A DNA stretch of 64,000 nt from Arthrobacter agilis. Its GTDB lineage: Bacteria > Actinomycetota > Actinomycetes > Actinomycetales > Micrococcaceae. Position 1 is the stretch's first letter. Each line of letters opens with the position of its first letter. The notes beneath the pieces were generated by a model that was given only the letters and a program-made list of their open reading frames with translations, was not told where the DNA came from and did not search any database. The position numbers were made by a program, and so were the translations under genes. The stretch covers positions 248,001 to 312,000 of the forward strand of contig NZ_VHIM01000002.1 of assembly GCF_006494655.1 (NCBI RefSeq), written 5' to 3'. Of the stretch, positions 35,805 through 44,993 are shown in pieces.

Positions 35805-37601
35805 ATGCGTTTCGGACGTACTTCCAAGGCTTTGGGGGTCGCTGCTGTCGCAGCACTCGCATTGAGCGCCTGCGCTGCCAACACGGGAACTGAAACTCCC
35901 GAGGAGAGCACCGAGGGCGAAGCAACGGGTGGAAACATCCGCGTTGTAGAAGTGAATGCCTTCAGCTCGTTCAACTCGAACAGCTCCGAGGGCAACGTGG
36001 ACATCAACGGAAAGATCGCCTACGCGACCCACTCCGGCTTCAACTACATCAACAACGACCTCGAGGTCGTTGCGAACGAGGACTTCGGAACGATCGAGGT
36101 GCTCTCCGAGGACCCCCTGAGCGTGAAGTACACGGTCAACGAGGGCGTCAACTGGTCCGATGGCGAACCGGTCGACGGCGGAGACCTCCTGCTGTCCTGG
36201 GCGATCGGCTCGGGCTACTTCAACGACGCCAAGACCGACGATGCCGGCGAGGTCGTCTCGGGTACCACCTACTTCGACTACGCGGGTGACACGGGCGGAC
36301 TCGCGCTGACGGAACTCCCGGAGATCGGCGACGACGGCCGTTCCATCACCCTCAACTACTCGGAGCCCTTCGCGGACTACGAAGTGGCCTTCGGCACCAT
36401 GACCGAGGGCGGAATCTCGACTCCGGCCCACGTCCTGGCAGAGAAGGGCGGACTCGCCGACGAGGACGCCCTGATCGAGCTGATCGAGACCGCACCCGCG
36501 GGCGATCCGGAGAACCCCGAGGAGCGCCCCGAGGTCCAGGCACTCGCGGACTTCTGGAACACCGGCTTCGACACCAAGTCACTGCCGTCCGACACCTCGC
36601 TGTTCCTCTCGAACGGTCCGTTCATCGCCTCGGCCATCACACCGGACCAGTCGATGACCCTGACCAGGAACGCGGACTACAGCTGGGGCCCCGAAGCCAA
36701 CGTGGACGAGATCACCGTCCGCTACATCGGTGAGGCACCCGCCCAGGTCCAGGCGCTGCAGAACGGCGAAGTCGACATCATCGCCCCGCAGGCGTCGGCG
36801 GACACGGTGGAGCAGCTCGAAGCCCTCGAGGGCGTCACGGTGGAGCAGGGCAACCAGCTCTCCTACGACCACATCGACCTCAACTACAGCGGCGTCTTCG
36901 AGGACGAGAACGTGCGCGAGGCGTTCATGAAGACGATCCCGCGCGAGCAGATCGTCGAGACGATCGTCAGGAAGATCAACCCGGATGCGGAGCCGCTGGA
37001 TTCCCAGCTGTTCCTGGCCGACCAGGCACCGTACGAGGAGTCCGCCGCGAACAACGGCTCGGACGCCTTCGCCGAGGTCGACATCGAGGGTGCGCGCGAA
37101 CTGCTCGACGGCGCCACTCCCGAGGTGCGCATCATGTACAACCGCGACAACCCGAACCGCCTCAACTCGTACACCCTGATCGCCGAGTCCGCATCGCAGG
37201 CCGGCTTCAAGGTCGTCGACGGCGGACTGGGGGCCTCCGACTGGGGTTCCGCGCTCGGTAACGGCACCTACGATGCCACCATCTTCGGCTGGATCAACTC
37301 GGGAGTGGGCGTCTCTGGTGTGCCGCAGATCTTCCGCACCGGCAACGGTTCCAACTTCAACGGGTTCTCGAGCCCCGAGGCCGATGAGCTGATGGACGAG
37401 CTCATCGTCACCACGGACCCCGACGAGCAGGACGCCCTGCAGGTCCAGATCGACAAGCTGATCTGGGACTCGAAGTACGGACTGCCCCTGTTCCAGGTGC
37501 CCGGCGTCGACGCGTACAGCGACAACGTCACCGGCATCGTCTACATGCCCAACCAGACCGGCGTCTGGTGGAACTTCTGGGATTGGCAGGTTGTGCAGTA
37601 G
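35805..37601 (+). CDS. Peptide/nickel ABC transporter substrate-binding lipoprotein (family 5), copy 1
   Basis: A 598-residue extracellular solute-binding protein of family 5 (OppA/DppA). The signal peptide ends in a lipobox LSAC with Cys23. The mature protein shows the family pattern of GVNWSDGEPVDGGDLLLSW, then LNYSGVFEDENVREAFMKTI and a C-terminal GIVYMPNQTGVWWNFWDW. Family members bind oligopeptides, dipeptides, nickel or some sugars, so the ligand is uncertain. AGGAGGCGG precedes the ATG. It starts a cluster with two permeases and a fused ATPase, and a hairpin directly after it should give excess binding protein. Confidence 0.9.
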   Translation: MRFGRTSKALGVAAVAALALSACAANTGTETPEESTEGEATGGNIRVVEVNAFSSFNSNSSEGNVDINGKIAYATHSGFNYINNDLEVVANEDFGTIEVLSEDPLSVKYTVNEGVNWSDGEPVDGGDLLLSWAIGSGYFNDAKTDDAGEVVSGTTYFDYAGDTGGLALTELPEIGDDGRSITLNYSEPFADYEVAFGTMTEGGISTPAHVLAEKGGLADEDALIELIETAPAGDPENPEERPEVQALADFWNTGFDTKSLPSDTSLFLSNGPFIASAITPDQSMTLTRNADYSWGPEANVDEITVRYIGEAPAQVQALQNGEVDIIAPQASADTVEQLEALEGVTVEQGNQLSYDHIDLNYSGVFEDENVREAFMKTIPREQIVETIVRKINPDAEPLDSQLFLADQAPYEESAANNGSDAFAEVDIEGARELLDGATPEVRIMYNRDNPNRLNSYTLIAESASQAGFKVVDGGLGASDWGSALGNGTYDATIFGWINSGVGVSGVPQIFRTGNGSNFNGFSSPEADELMDELIVTTDPDEQDALQVQIDKLIWDSKYGLPLFQVPGVDAYSDNVTGIVYMPNQTGVWWNFWDWQVVQ

Positions 37602-37631
37602 CCTCACGGCGACACGAGGTACGCCTCCAGG

Positions 37632-37673
37632 AAAGGCGCCGGGACCGGGGAACTCGCCCGTCCCGGCGCCTTT
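37632..37673 (+). terminator. Intrinsic terminator/attenuator after binding protein 1
   Basis: A 14-bp perfect stem (37632-37645 pairing with 37660-37673) runs into a T-tract (TTTTT at 37671-37675). It lies between the binding-protein gene and its permeases and should reduce downstream transcription. Confidence 0.8.
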
Positions 37674-37832
37674 TTCTGTGGCACTCCGCCGAACGGCACA
37701 CCCCGTAGCCGGCGCTCTCCGCCCGCCTGGGCATGAGGGGTGCGTCCTTCGCCTGCCACTCGGATGCGCTGCACTACACTTCTGCGAAAGTACGGGAACA
37801 CCCACCCGATCCAACATTGAGGCTTCAAACCC

Positions 37833-39374
37833 ATGGTGACCTACATCGTTCGGCGTCTTGTGACGGCCGTCCTCATCCTGTTCGGTGCGTCCTTCGTCGT
37901 CTATCAGCTCACGGCACTGTCCGGTGACCCGCTCGAGGACCTGAGGGCCAGCAACGCGCCCAACCGGGAGCAGCTCATCCAGGCGCGCACCGAACTGCTG
38001 GATCTCAACACCCCGGCGCCCCTGCGCTATTTCGGGTGGCTCGCCGGTGCAGCCAAGTGCCTCGTGCCGTTCGCGGCGACGTGCGACCTGGGTACCAGCA
38101 TCCAGGGTGAGGCGGTCACGACGGCGCTCGCCCGGGCGATGGGCAACACCATCACGCTCGTCACCACGGCCACGGTGCTCGCGATCATCATCGGCGTCTC
38201 ACTCGGCATCATCACGGCGCTTCGCCAGTACAGCGGGCTCGATTACGGGGTCACCTTCCTGTCCTTCCTGTTCTTCTCCCTGCCGATCTTCTGGCTCGCC
38301 GTGCTGCTCAAGGAGTTCGGCGCCATCGGCTTCAACAACTTCCTGGCGGACCCGGATATCCCGCCCACCACCATCGTCGTGGTCGCGATCGCGAGCGGCC
38401 TCATCTGGTCCCTCTTCGCGAGCCGTTCCTGGAAACGCAAGGGCATCGCTTTCCTCCTCGGAGCGGTGGCCGCCGCAGCGCTCCTGTTCCTGCTCGATCT
38501 CGCTGACTGGTTCACCAGCCCGGGCCTCGGACCGATCGTCATCCTGGTCACCGGCGTCGGTATCGCCTTCGGCGTCGTGCTGCTCACCGCGGGGCTGCGC
38601 AACCGCAAGGCGCTGTACGCGTCGCTCATCATGGTGGCCCTCGGCCTCGTGGCGTACTACGTGGTCAACCCGATCCTCAACGGGGCCACCGTCTGGATGA
38701 TCATCATCCTCGCGGTGATCACGATCCTGGTGGGCATGGGCGTCGGCTTCCTCCTGGGCGGCTACGACCGCGGCCAGAGCATGCGGGCGGCGGCCCTCAC
38801 GGGCGTGTTCATGGGCCTGCTCATCGTGATCGACCGGTTCATGGTCACCTGGCCCGCCTACGTGGGCAACTCGCGCGTGCGCGGGCGCCCGATAGCCACC
38901 GTCGGTGCGGAGACGCCCGGACTGGACGGCACCTTCTGGATCAACGGACTGGACACCTTCACCCACCTCCTCCTGCCGACGCTGGCGCTCCTCCTGGCAT
39001 CGCTCGCGAGCTACAGCCGGTACTCCCGTGCCTCGATGCTCGAGATCATGAATATGGACTACATCCGCACCGCGAGGGCAAAGGGGCTGAGCGAGCGGAC
39101 CGTCGTGATGCGCCACGCGTTCCGCAATGCGCTCATCCCGCTCGCCACGCTGGTGGCATTCGACATCGGAGCGCTGATAGGCGGCGCCATCATCACCGAG
39201 CAGGTGTTCGCCTTCGCCGGGATGGGGCAGCTGTTCGTCCAGGCGCTCCGACGGACGGACCCCGACCCGATCATGGGCTTCTTCCTCGTGGCAGGCATCC
39301 TGGCGCTCGTGTTCAACCTCGTCGCGGATATCGTCTACTCCTTCCTCGACCCACGCGTAAGGGTGAAAGCATGA
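37833..39374 (+). CDS. DppB-like ABC permease with large internal insertion, copy 1
   Basis: A 513-residue permease. The N-terminal 170 residues and the last 150 match DppB/OppB, including the EAA loop (around MLEIMNMDYIRTARAKGLSERTVV) and the C-terminal YSFLDPRVRVKA. Usual members have 310-330 residues. Here about 170 extra residues (roughly 175-345) with four or five additional hydrophobic segments separate the family's third and fourth helices. The frame is open and shows no sign of a fused pseudogene. Its stop overlaps the next gene by four bases. What the insertion does is unknown. Confidence 0.85.
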   Translation: MVTYIVRRLVTAVLILFGASFVVYQLTALSGDPLEDLRASNAPNREQLIQARTELLDLNTPAPLRYFGWLAGAAKCLVPFAATCDLGTSIQGEAVTTALARAMGNTITLVTTATVLAIIIGVSLGIITALRQYSGLDYGVTFLSFLFFSLPIFWLAVLLKEFGAIGFNNFLADPDIPPTTIVVVAIASGLIWSLFASRSWKRKGIAFLLGAVAAAALLFLLDLADWFTSPGLGPIVILVTGVGIAFGVVLLTAGLRNRKALYASLIMVALGLVAYYVVNPILNGATVWMIIILAVITILVGMGVGFLLGGYDRGQSMRAAALTGVFMGLLIVIDRFMVTWPAYVGNSRVRGRPIATVGAETPGLDGTFWINGLDTFTHLLLPTLALLLASLASYSRYSRASMLEIMNMDYIRTARAKGLSERTVVMRHAFRNALIPLATLVAFDIGALIGGAIITEQVFAFAGMGQLFVQALRRTDPDPIMGFFLVAGILALVFNLVADIVYSFLDPRVRVKA

Positions 39375-40405
39375 CCATCCAGAATTCTCCGGACCTCCCG
39401 GAAGGCGAAGCGGCGACCGTCACCGGTCCCACCCACCCCGTGCCCGAGACCGAGGCGAAGGGCCTCTCCCAGGGGCAGATCGTCCGCCGGAAGTTCTTCG
39501 ACAACACCGCGGCGATCGTCAGCCTCGTGATCTTCGCGATCATCTTCGTCCTGGCGTTCACCTCCGTCGGTTTCGCCGGCATCCCCGGGTGGTGGAAGTA
39601 CAACCACACCGAGTTCGTGCCACTGCTCGACGGCGGCGTCCCGACGATCACGGGCCCTTTCAGCTGGGGTGAGCACCCCTTCGGCCAGGACTCGATCGGC
39701 CGTGACTACTTCGCGATGACCATGCGGGGGACCCAGAACTCCCTCATCATCATGTTCATCATCGGAGCCCTCGCCGGGCTCGTGGGTGTGGTCGTGGGAG
39801 CCTGCTCGGGTTACTTCCGCGGCTGGCCCGAGGCCGTGCTCATGCGCTTCACCGACGTCATCATCATCATCCCCGTGGTGCTCGCCGCCGCGACGCTCGG
39901 CGAGGCCGTCAACCGTTTCGTCGGTGCCGGTGCCCAGATCTGGCTCCTCGGTCTCTTCCTCGGGCTCGTGCTGTGGACCGGACTCGCCCGACTGGTCCGC
40001 GGTGAGTTCCTCAGCCTGCGCGAGCGGGAGTTCGTCGATGCCGCGAAGATCGCGGGAGCCTCCAACACCCGGATCATCTTCAAGCACATCCTGCCGAACG
40101 CCGTGGGCGTCATCATCGTGAACACCACGCTGCTGATGTCATCGGCAATCCTCCTGGAGACGGCCCTGAGCTACATCGGCTTCGGCGTGAAAGCTCCCGA
40201 CGTGTCCCTCGGCCTGATCATCAGCCAGAACCAGGAGGCCTTCCAGACCCGCCCCTGGCTGTTCTGGTTCCCGGGCCTCTTCATCGTGCTGATCTGCCTC
40301 TGCATCAACTTCATCGGCGACGGCCTGCGCGATGCCTTCGACCCGCGGCAGAAGAAGTTCAACGCAGGCCGGGTCAAGGATGCCCGGAAGCCGGCAGCGG
40401 CGTGA
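39371..40405 (+). CDS. DppC-like ABC permease, copy 1
   Basis: A 344-residue permease with an N-terminal hydrophilic tail (about 45 residues), six helices and the EAA loop (FVDAAKIAGASNTRIIFKHI). The segment GQDSIGRDYFAM is the typical OppC/DppC lead into the second helix. It overlaps the preceding permease by four bases and pairs with it to form the channel. It is followed eight bases later by the stop of an antisense gene. Confidence 0.92.
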   Translation: MTIQNSPDLPEGEAATVTGPTHPVPETEAKGLSQGQIVRRKFFDNTAAIVSLVIFAIIFVLAFTSVGFAGIPGWWKYNHTEFVPLLDGGVPTITGPFSWGEHPFGQDSIGRDYFAMTMRGTQNSLIIMFIIGALAGLVGVVVGACSGYFRGWPEAVLMRFTDVIIIIPVVLAAATLGEAVNRFVGAGAQIWLLGLFLGLVLWTGLARLVRGEFLSLREREFVDAAKIAGASNTRIIFKHILPNAVGVIIVNTTLLMSSAILLETALSYIGFGVKAPDVSLGLIISQNQEAFQTRPWLFWFPGLFIVLICLCINFIGDGLRDAFDPRQKKFNAGRVKDARKPAAA

Positions 40406-40413
40406 GGGGCCTC

Positions 40414-41043
40414 CTAGAGGGACGGACCGCCCAGCGTGGTCGCGGCGATGCCGCCGATCACCAGCAGCAGTACGGCGATCGCCGGCCAGTTCCACGAGCG
40501 GCGGGCATGGTCGGGATGATCCACATCGATTGCGCCCGTCTCGACGAGGTCCTGCCAGCGGGACCGCACGACGTACGCGGCGTAGCCGGAGTCGGTGTTC
40601 TTCAGGTCGCCGGGGCGGACGGAACCGCCGGGACCGTAGCTCGTGGCGGGCAGGTTCGTCAGGTGCTCGACCTTCCCCGCGTGCGTGCCCCACACGCCGG
40701 GCGCGGGTGCCGCCCACGCGGTGAACGAACCCGTCGGAGTGACCAGCTTGAGAGCGTACTTCGTGTCGACGTCGATCAGCGCGGCCCACGGCACCTGCAC
40801 GGTGGCGAGGGGATTGCGCAGCGTGACGGCGTCGGCCGCGAACACCACGGACGGATACCAGAACAACCACCAGCCGGCGAAGGCCACGGCGACGAAGGGC
40901 CATGCGGCCGGGAGTCCCGACGGACCGTCCGTCGCGGCGATCGACACGATGCCGCCGATCGCGACGAGCAGGGCGATACCCGTGAACCAGCCACTGGTGC
41001 GGGATCTGAAGACGGTGGCCACCGCCACCCCGGAGCTTTCCAT
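40414..41043 (-). CDS. PH-domain-containing membrane protein, antisense in the peptide operon
   Basis: A 209-residue protein with two N-terminal helices (about 20-36, 45-64), a bacterial PH-like beta domain (about 65-180, with VTLRNPLATVQVPWAALIDVDTKYALKLVTPTG) and a C-terminal helix (about 188-205). Such proteins are widespread in actinobacteria, with unknown roles. It lies on the opposite strand between the DppC-like permease and the fused ATPase of the first peptide transporter, so it breaks that gene run. The ATG has no strong ribosome site. Confidence 0.75.
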   Translation of the reverse strand: MESSGVAVATVFRSRTSGWFTGIALLVAIGGIVSIAATDGPSGLPAAWPFVAVAFAGWWLFWYPSVVFAADAVTLRNPLATVQVPWAALIDVDTKYALKLVTPTGSFTAWAAPAPGVWGTHAGKVEHLTNLPATSYGPGGSVRPGDLKNTDSGYAAYVVRSRWQDLVETGAIDVDHPDHARRSWNWPAIAVLLLVIGGIAATTLGGPSL

Positions 41044-41132
41044 GGCTCCATCGTCCCAGTACCGCAGCCGACCGCTGCAATCGAGGAGACCCCGCGCACA
41101 GGCGGACGATCCATCACGAAGGAGAACCGTTC

Positions 41133-42956
41133 ATGAGCACTCAGGTCATCGGTGGCACGGGGGACGCAGGCGCCGATCAGCCGGCGTCACAGGGACCGGT
41201 GCTCGAGGTCCGGAACCTCAGCGTCGATTTCGGCGTGGACAAGCAGTGGGTTCCCGCAGCGATCGACCTCACCTACCACGTGAATGCGGGGGAGGTCCTG
41301 GCGATCGTGGGGGAATCCGGTTCGGGCAAGAGTGCCAGCTCCATGTCACTGCTCGGGCTCCTTCCGTCGAACAGTCGGGTGAGCGGCGAGGTGCTGCTGA
41401 ACGGCAAATCGGTCCTGACCATGTCGCCCGCGAGGATGCGGCAGATCCGCGGCAACGACGTCGCCGTGATCTTCCAGGAGCCGATGACGGCTCTGAATCC
41501 TGTGTACACCGTCGGGTTCCAGATCGTCGAGACCCTCCGCCTGCACAACGAGATCTCGCCGGACGAGGCGAAGCAGCGTGCCTTGCGGCTGCTGCAGATG
41601 GTCGAGCTGCCGGATCCCGACAAGGCCTTCCGCTCCTATCCCCACCAGCTGTCCGGGGGCCAACGTCAGCGCGCGATGATCGCGCAGTCGCTGTCCTGCG
41701 ATCCGAAGCTGCTGATCGCCGATGAGCCCACCACGGCCCTCGACGTCACCGTCCAGGCCGAGATCCTCGACCTGATGCGCAACCTGCGCAGCCAGCTCAA
41801 CAGTGCGATCGTCCTCATCACGCACGACATGGGCGTGGTGGCGGACCTAGCCGACCGGATCGCCGTGATGCGCAAGGGCCGCATCGTGGAGACGGGGACG
41901 GCGGACGCGATCTTCAACAACCCGCAGCACGAGTACACGAGGGCGCTGCTCGCGGCCGTACCCCACCTCGGCCAGCGCGGCGGGAACGACGGCGTCGACA
42001 TCACCGCGGCACTCGCGGCGGCGACGCACACCGAGTTGCAGTCGATCGACCCTGCGGAACTCGAGCGGCGTGAGCACGAGGTCCTCGCGCGCGCGACCAG
42101 CGCCGTGACGCGCCCTGACGCCGATCCCGTCCTCGAGCTCGACGACGTCGCCATCGAGTACCCGAAGCAGGGACGCGTACCCGCGTTCCGGGCGGTGGAG
42201 GGCGCGAATCTGACGGTATATCCGGGCCAGGTGATCGGCCTCGTGGGAGAGTCGGGCTCGGGCAAGACGACCATCGGGCGTGCCGCCGTGGGGCTCCTGC
42301 CCGTCGCGGCCGGCTCGCTGAGGGTCGTCGGGACCGACATCTCGGGGTTCCGCCCGTCCTCCAAGGAGCTGGGCGCCGTCCGCCGGCACGTCGGCATGGT
42401 GTTCCAGGACCCGTCGTCCTCCCTGAACCCCCGGCTCCCGATCGGCGAGAGCATCGGCGAGCCGATGTTCCTCGCGGGTGAGGCCAAGGGCAACGACCTG
42501 CAGAAGCGCATCGAGACGCTCCTCGACCAGGTGGAGCTCCCACGCTCCTACCGGAACAGATACCCGCACGAGCTCTCCGGCGGGCAGAAGCAGCGCGTCG
42601 GGATCGCCCGGGCGCTGTCGCTCCGGCCCAAGCTGATGGTCGCCGACGAGCCGACGTCGGCACTGGACGTCTCCGTGCAGGCCAAGGTCCTGGAGCTGTT
42701 CCAGAACCTCCAGCGGGAACTGGGCTTCGCGTGCCTCTTCGTCACGCACGACCTCGCAGTGGTGGACGTGCTCGCCGACTACATCTGTGTCATGAAGCGT
42801 GGCCGGATCGTGGAGCAGGGCAGCCGCGACCAGATCCTGCGGAGCCCGCAGGACCCGTACACGCAGCGCCTGCTGGCGGCCGTGCCGCTGCCCGATCCTG
42901 CCAAGCAGCGGGAGCGGCGGGAGTTGCGCGCCAAACTCCTCGCGACGTCGGATTGA
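41133..42956 (+). CDS. Fused OppD-OppF-type ABC ATPase, copy 1
   Basis: A 607-residue protein with two complete ATPase domains. Domain one (about 22-270) has GESGSGKSAS, LSGGQRQRAMIAQ and LLIADEPTTALD; domain two (about 330-580) has GESGSGKTTIGRA, LSGGQKQRVGIARA and LMVADEPTSALD. Each is followed by an oligopeptide/dipeptide C-terminal element (QHEYTRALLAAVP and QDPYTQRLLAAVP). The fusion replaces the separate DppD and DppF of Gram-negative bacteria. GAAGGAGAA precedes the ATG. It powers the first peptide transporter despite being separated from it by an antisense gene. Confidence 0.92.
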   Translation: MSTQVIGGTGDAGADQPASQGPVLEVRNLSVDFGVDKQWVPAAIDLTYHVNAGEVLAIVGESGSGKSASSMSLLGLLPSNSRVSGEVLLNGKSVLTMSPARMRQIRGNDVAVIFQEPMTALNPVYTVGFQIVETLRLHNEISPDEAKQRALRLLQMVELPDPDKAFRSYPHQLSGGQRQRAMIAQSLSCDPKLLIADEPTTALDVTVQAEILDLMRNLRSQLNSAIVLITHDMGVVADLADRIAVMRKGRIVETGTADAIFNNPQHEYTRALLAAVPHLGQRGGNDGVDITAALAAATHTELQSIDPAELERREHEVLARATSAVTRPDADPVLELDDVAIEYPKQGRVPAFRAVEGANLTVYPGQVIGLVGESGSGKTTIGRAAVGLLPVAAGSLRVVGTDISGFRPSSKELGAVRRHVGMVFQDPSSSLNPRLPIGESIGEPMFLAGEAKGNDLQKRIETLLDQVELPRSYRNRYPHELSGGQKQRVGIARALSLRPKLMVADEPTSALDVSVQAKVLELFQNLQRELGFACLFVTHDLAVVDVLADYICVMKRGRIVEQGSRDQILRSPQDPYTQRLLAAVPLPDPAKQRERRELRAKLLATSD

Positions 42957-43225
42957 CCCGGACACGCGCCTGACGCACGGTTGACGGGGCATCCTCAGGG
43001 ATTCGTTACCAAGGCGTGACCTCCATCTACGTCGCGCGCTGGTCTGCGTCTTCGTGCGGATCCCTCGGCGCGCCCCGAGGTTCCACTCTCCCTTCCGCAT
43101 CCCTGATGTTCAGGGAAGCAACAAAACGGGCATATGATCTTGCGGTGTGAGTTGGCTCTCGCTCTCTGCGGAGTCACCAGACCGGCCACATCAGCGCCGG
43201 GAGAACCCAATACCTAGGAGGCGGA
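42957..43225 (+). promoter_or_regulatory. Leader region of the second peptide transporter
   Basis: A 269-bp gap with GTTACCAA (43005-43012), the inverse of TTGGTAAC upstream of copy 1, and TAGGAGGCGG immediately before the start codon. It is likely to contain the promoter for the second operon, but no unambiguous -10/-35 pair was found. Confidence 0.35.
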
Positions 43226-44863
43226 ATGCGTTTCACGCGCACTTCCAAAATGCTCAGCGTCGCGGCCATCGCCGCGCTGTCGCTGAGTGCATGCGGCGGC
43301 GGAAGCAATGAATCCGGCACGAGCGAGGGCACCACCGATGCCGTCATCGTGGTGGACGGATCCGAGCCCCAGAACCCGCTGATCCCCACCAGCACCAACG
43401 AGGTGGGCGGCGGGGCGATCCTCGACCTGGTCTTCGCCGGGCTCCTCAGCTACGACGCCGAGGGCAAGCCGCAGAACGAGATGGCGGAGTCCATCGAGAC
43501 CGAGGACGCACAGAACTACACGATCACGCTCAAGGAGGGTAAGACCTTCACCAACGGTGACCCCGTCACCGCGAGCTCTTTCGTGGACGCATGGAACTAC
43601 GGAGCGGCTGCGAAGAACGCACAGCTCTCCAGCTACTTCTTCGAGAGCATCGAAGGGTACGACGAGGCGAGCGCCGAGGGATCCACCGTGGAGACCATGA
43701 GCGGTCTCGAGGTCGTCGACGACCGCACCTTCACGGTCAAGCTGTCCCAGCCCGAGTCCGACTGGCCCCTGCGCCTCGGCTACAGCGCGTTCTACCCGCT
43801 GCCCGCCGTCGCCTTCGAGGATCCGGCCGCTTTCGGTGAGAACCCGATCGGCAACGGACCGTACATGTTCGCCTCCGAGGGTGCCTGGCAGCACAACCAG
43901 CAGATCGAGCTCGTCCCGAACGACGAGTACGAGGGCCCGCAGGAAGCGCAGAACGCCGGCGTGACGTTCAAGATCTACCAGAACGACACGACCGCCTACC
44001 AGGACCTCATCTCGGACAACCTCGATGTCCTGAAGACGATCCCGACGAGCGACATCAAGAACTTCAAGAACGACCTCGGTGAGCGTTCGATCGAGTCGCC
44101 GTACGCGGGTAACCAGACGATCGCCATCCCGTACTACCTCCCGAACTGGGACGGCGAGGCGGGCAAGCTCCGCCGCCAGGCAATCTCGATGGCGATCAAC
44201 CGCGACGAGATCACCGACGTCATCTTCAACGGTGGTCGCGAGCCCGCCAAGGACTTCACCGCCCCCGTCCTCGACGGCTACAACGCTGACCTGCCCGGCA
44301 GCGAGAACCTCGAGTACAACCCGGACGAGGCCAAGAAGCTCTGGGCCGAGGCCGAGAAGATCACGCCCTACGACGAGTCGGAGCCCCTCACGATCGGCTA
44401 CAACGCCGACAAGGGCGATCACAAGACGTGGGTCGAGGCCGTGGTGAACAACATCAAGAACAACCTCGGCATCGAGGTTGCGGGCAAGCCCTACGCGACG
44501 TTCAAGGAAGCACGCACAGAAGCCACGGAGGAGACCCTCACCGGTGCCCTGCGCGCCGGCTGGCAGGCCGACTACCCGTCGCTGTACAACTTCCTCGGGC
44601 CGATCTACGCCACGGGTGCCGGTTCCAACGACGCCCGCTACTCGAACCCCGACTTCGACCAGCAGCTGACCGACGGACTCGCCGCCAGCACTGTCGAGGA
44701 GGGCAACGAGGCCATGAACACGGCACAGGAGGAGCTTCTCGAAGACCTCCCGGCCATCCCGCTGTGGTACCAGGTCGCCCAGGGCGGCTGGAGCAGCAAC
44801 GTGGACAACGTCGAGTTCGGCTGGAACGGCGTTCCGCTCTACTACGCCATCACCGGCAAGTAA
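43226..44863 (+). CDS. Peptide/nickel ABC transporter substrate-binding lipoprotein (family 5), copy 2
   Basis: A 545-residue family-5 binding protein. The signal peptide (MRFTRTSKML to LSLSAC, Cys23) is nearly the same as in copy 1, and 20 bases around the start codon are identical. The mature part is closer to OppA/peptide-binding members than copy 1, with VTASSFVDAWNYGA and LRRQAISMAINRDEITD. The acidic surface is typical of the high-GC Gram-positive forms. A strong hairpin follows. Its ligand is not identifiable from sequence. Confidence 0.9.
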   Translation: MRFTRTSKMLSVAAIAALSLSACGGGSNESGTSEGTTDAVIVVDGSEPQNPLIPTSTNEVGGGAILDLVFAGLLSYDAEGKPQNEMAESIETEDAQNYTITLKEGKTFTNGDPVTASSFVDAWNYGAAAKNAQLSSYFFESIEGYDEASAEGSTVETMSGLEVVDDRTFTVKLSQPESDWPLRLGYSAFYPLPAVAFEDPAAFGENPIGNGPYMFASEGAWQHNQQIELVPNDEYEGPQEAQNAGVTFKIYQNDTTAYQDLISDNLDVLKTIPTSDIKNFKNDLGERSIESPYAGNQTIAIPYYLPNWDGEAGKLRRQAISMAINRDEITDVIFNGGREPAKDFTAPVLDGYNADLPGSENLEYNPDEAKKLWAEAEKITPYDESEPLTIGYNADKGDHKTWVEAVVNNIKNNLGIEVAGKPYATFKEARTEATEETLTGALRAGWQADYPSLYNFLGPIYATGAGSNDARYSNPDFDQQLTDGLAASTVEEGNEAMNTAQEELLEDLPAIPLWYQVAQGGWSSNVDNVEFGWNGVPLYYAITGK

Positions 44864-44877
44864 CCCCTAGCGGTGAC

Positions 44878-44903
44878 GGGGCCTGCCCGGCAGGGCAGGC
44901 CCC
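44878..44903 (+). terminator. Intrinsic terminator/attenuator after binding protein 2
   Basis: An 11-bp perfect GC-rich stem (44878-44888 pairing with 44893-44903) with a four-base loop is followed by TTTT. It separates the binding protein from its permeases, as in copy 1. Confidence 0.8.
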
Positions 44904-44993
44904 TTTTCCGTGCTCCAACGAAAAGGCTTCCCACCTCATGAGCAACCCCCACATGCGTCCCGTCCGGATGCCCGTCCCGGGAGGTAGGCGCTG

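Noticed and set aside
41133-42956. Split of the fused ATPase into separate OppD and OppF genes
   Set aside because: The frame is continuous through the linker, and the second operon has the same fused form, so fusion is the normal state.
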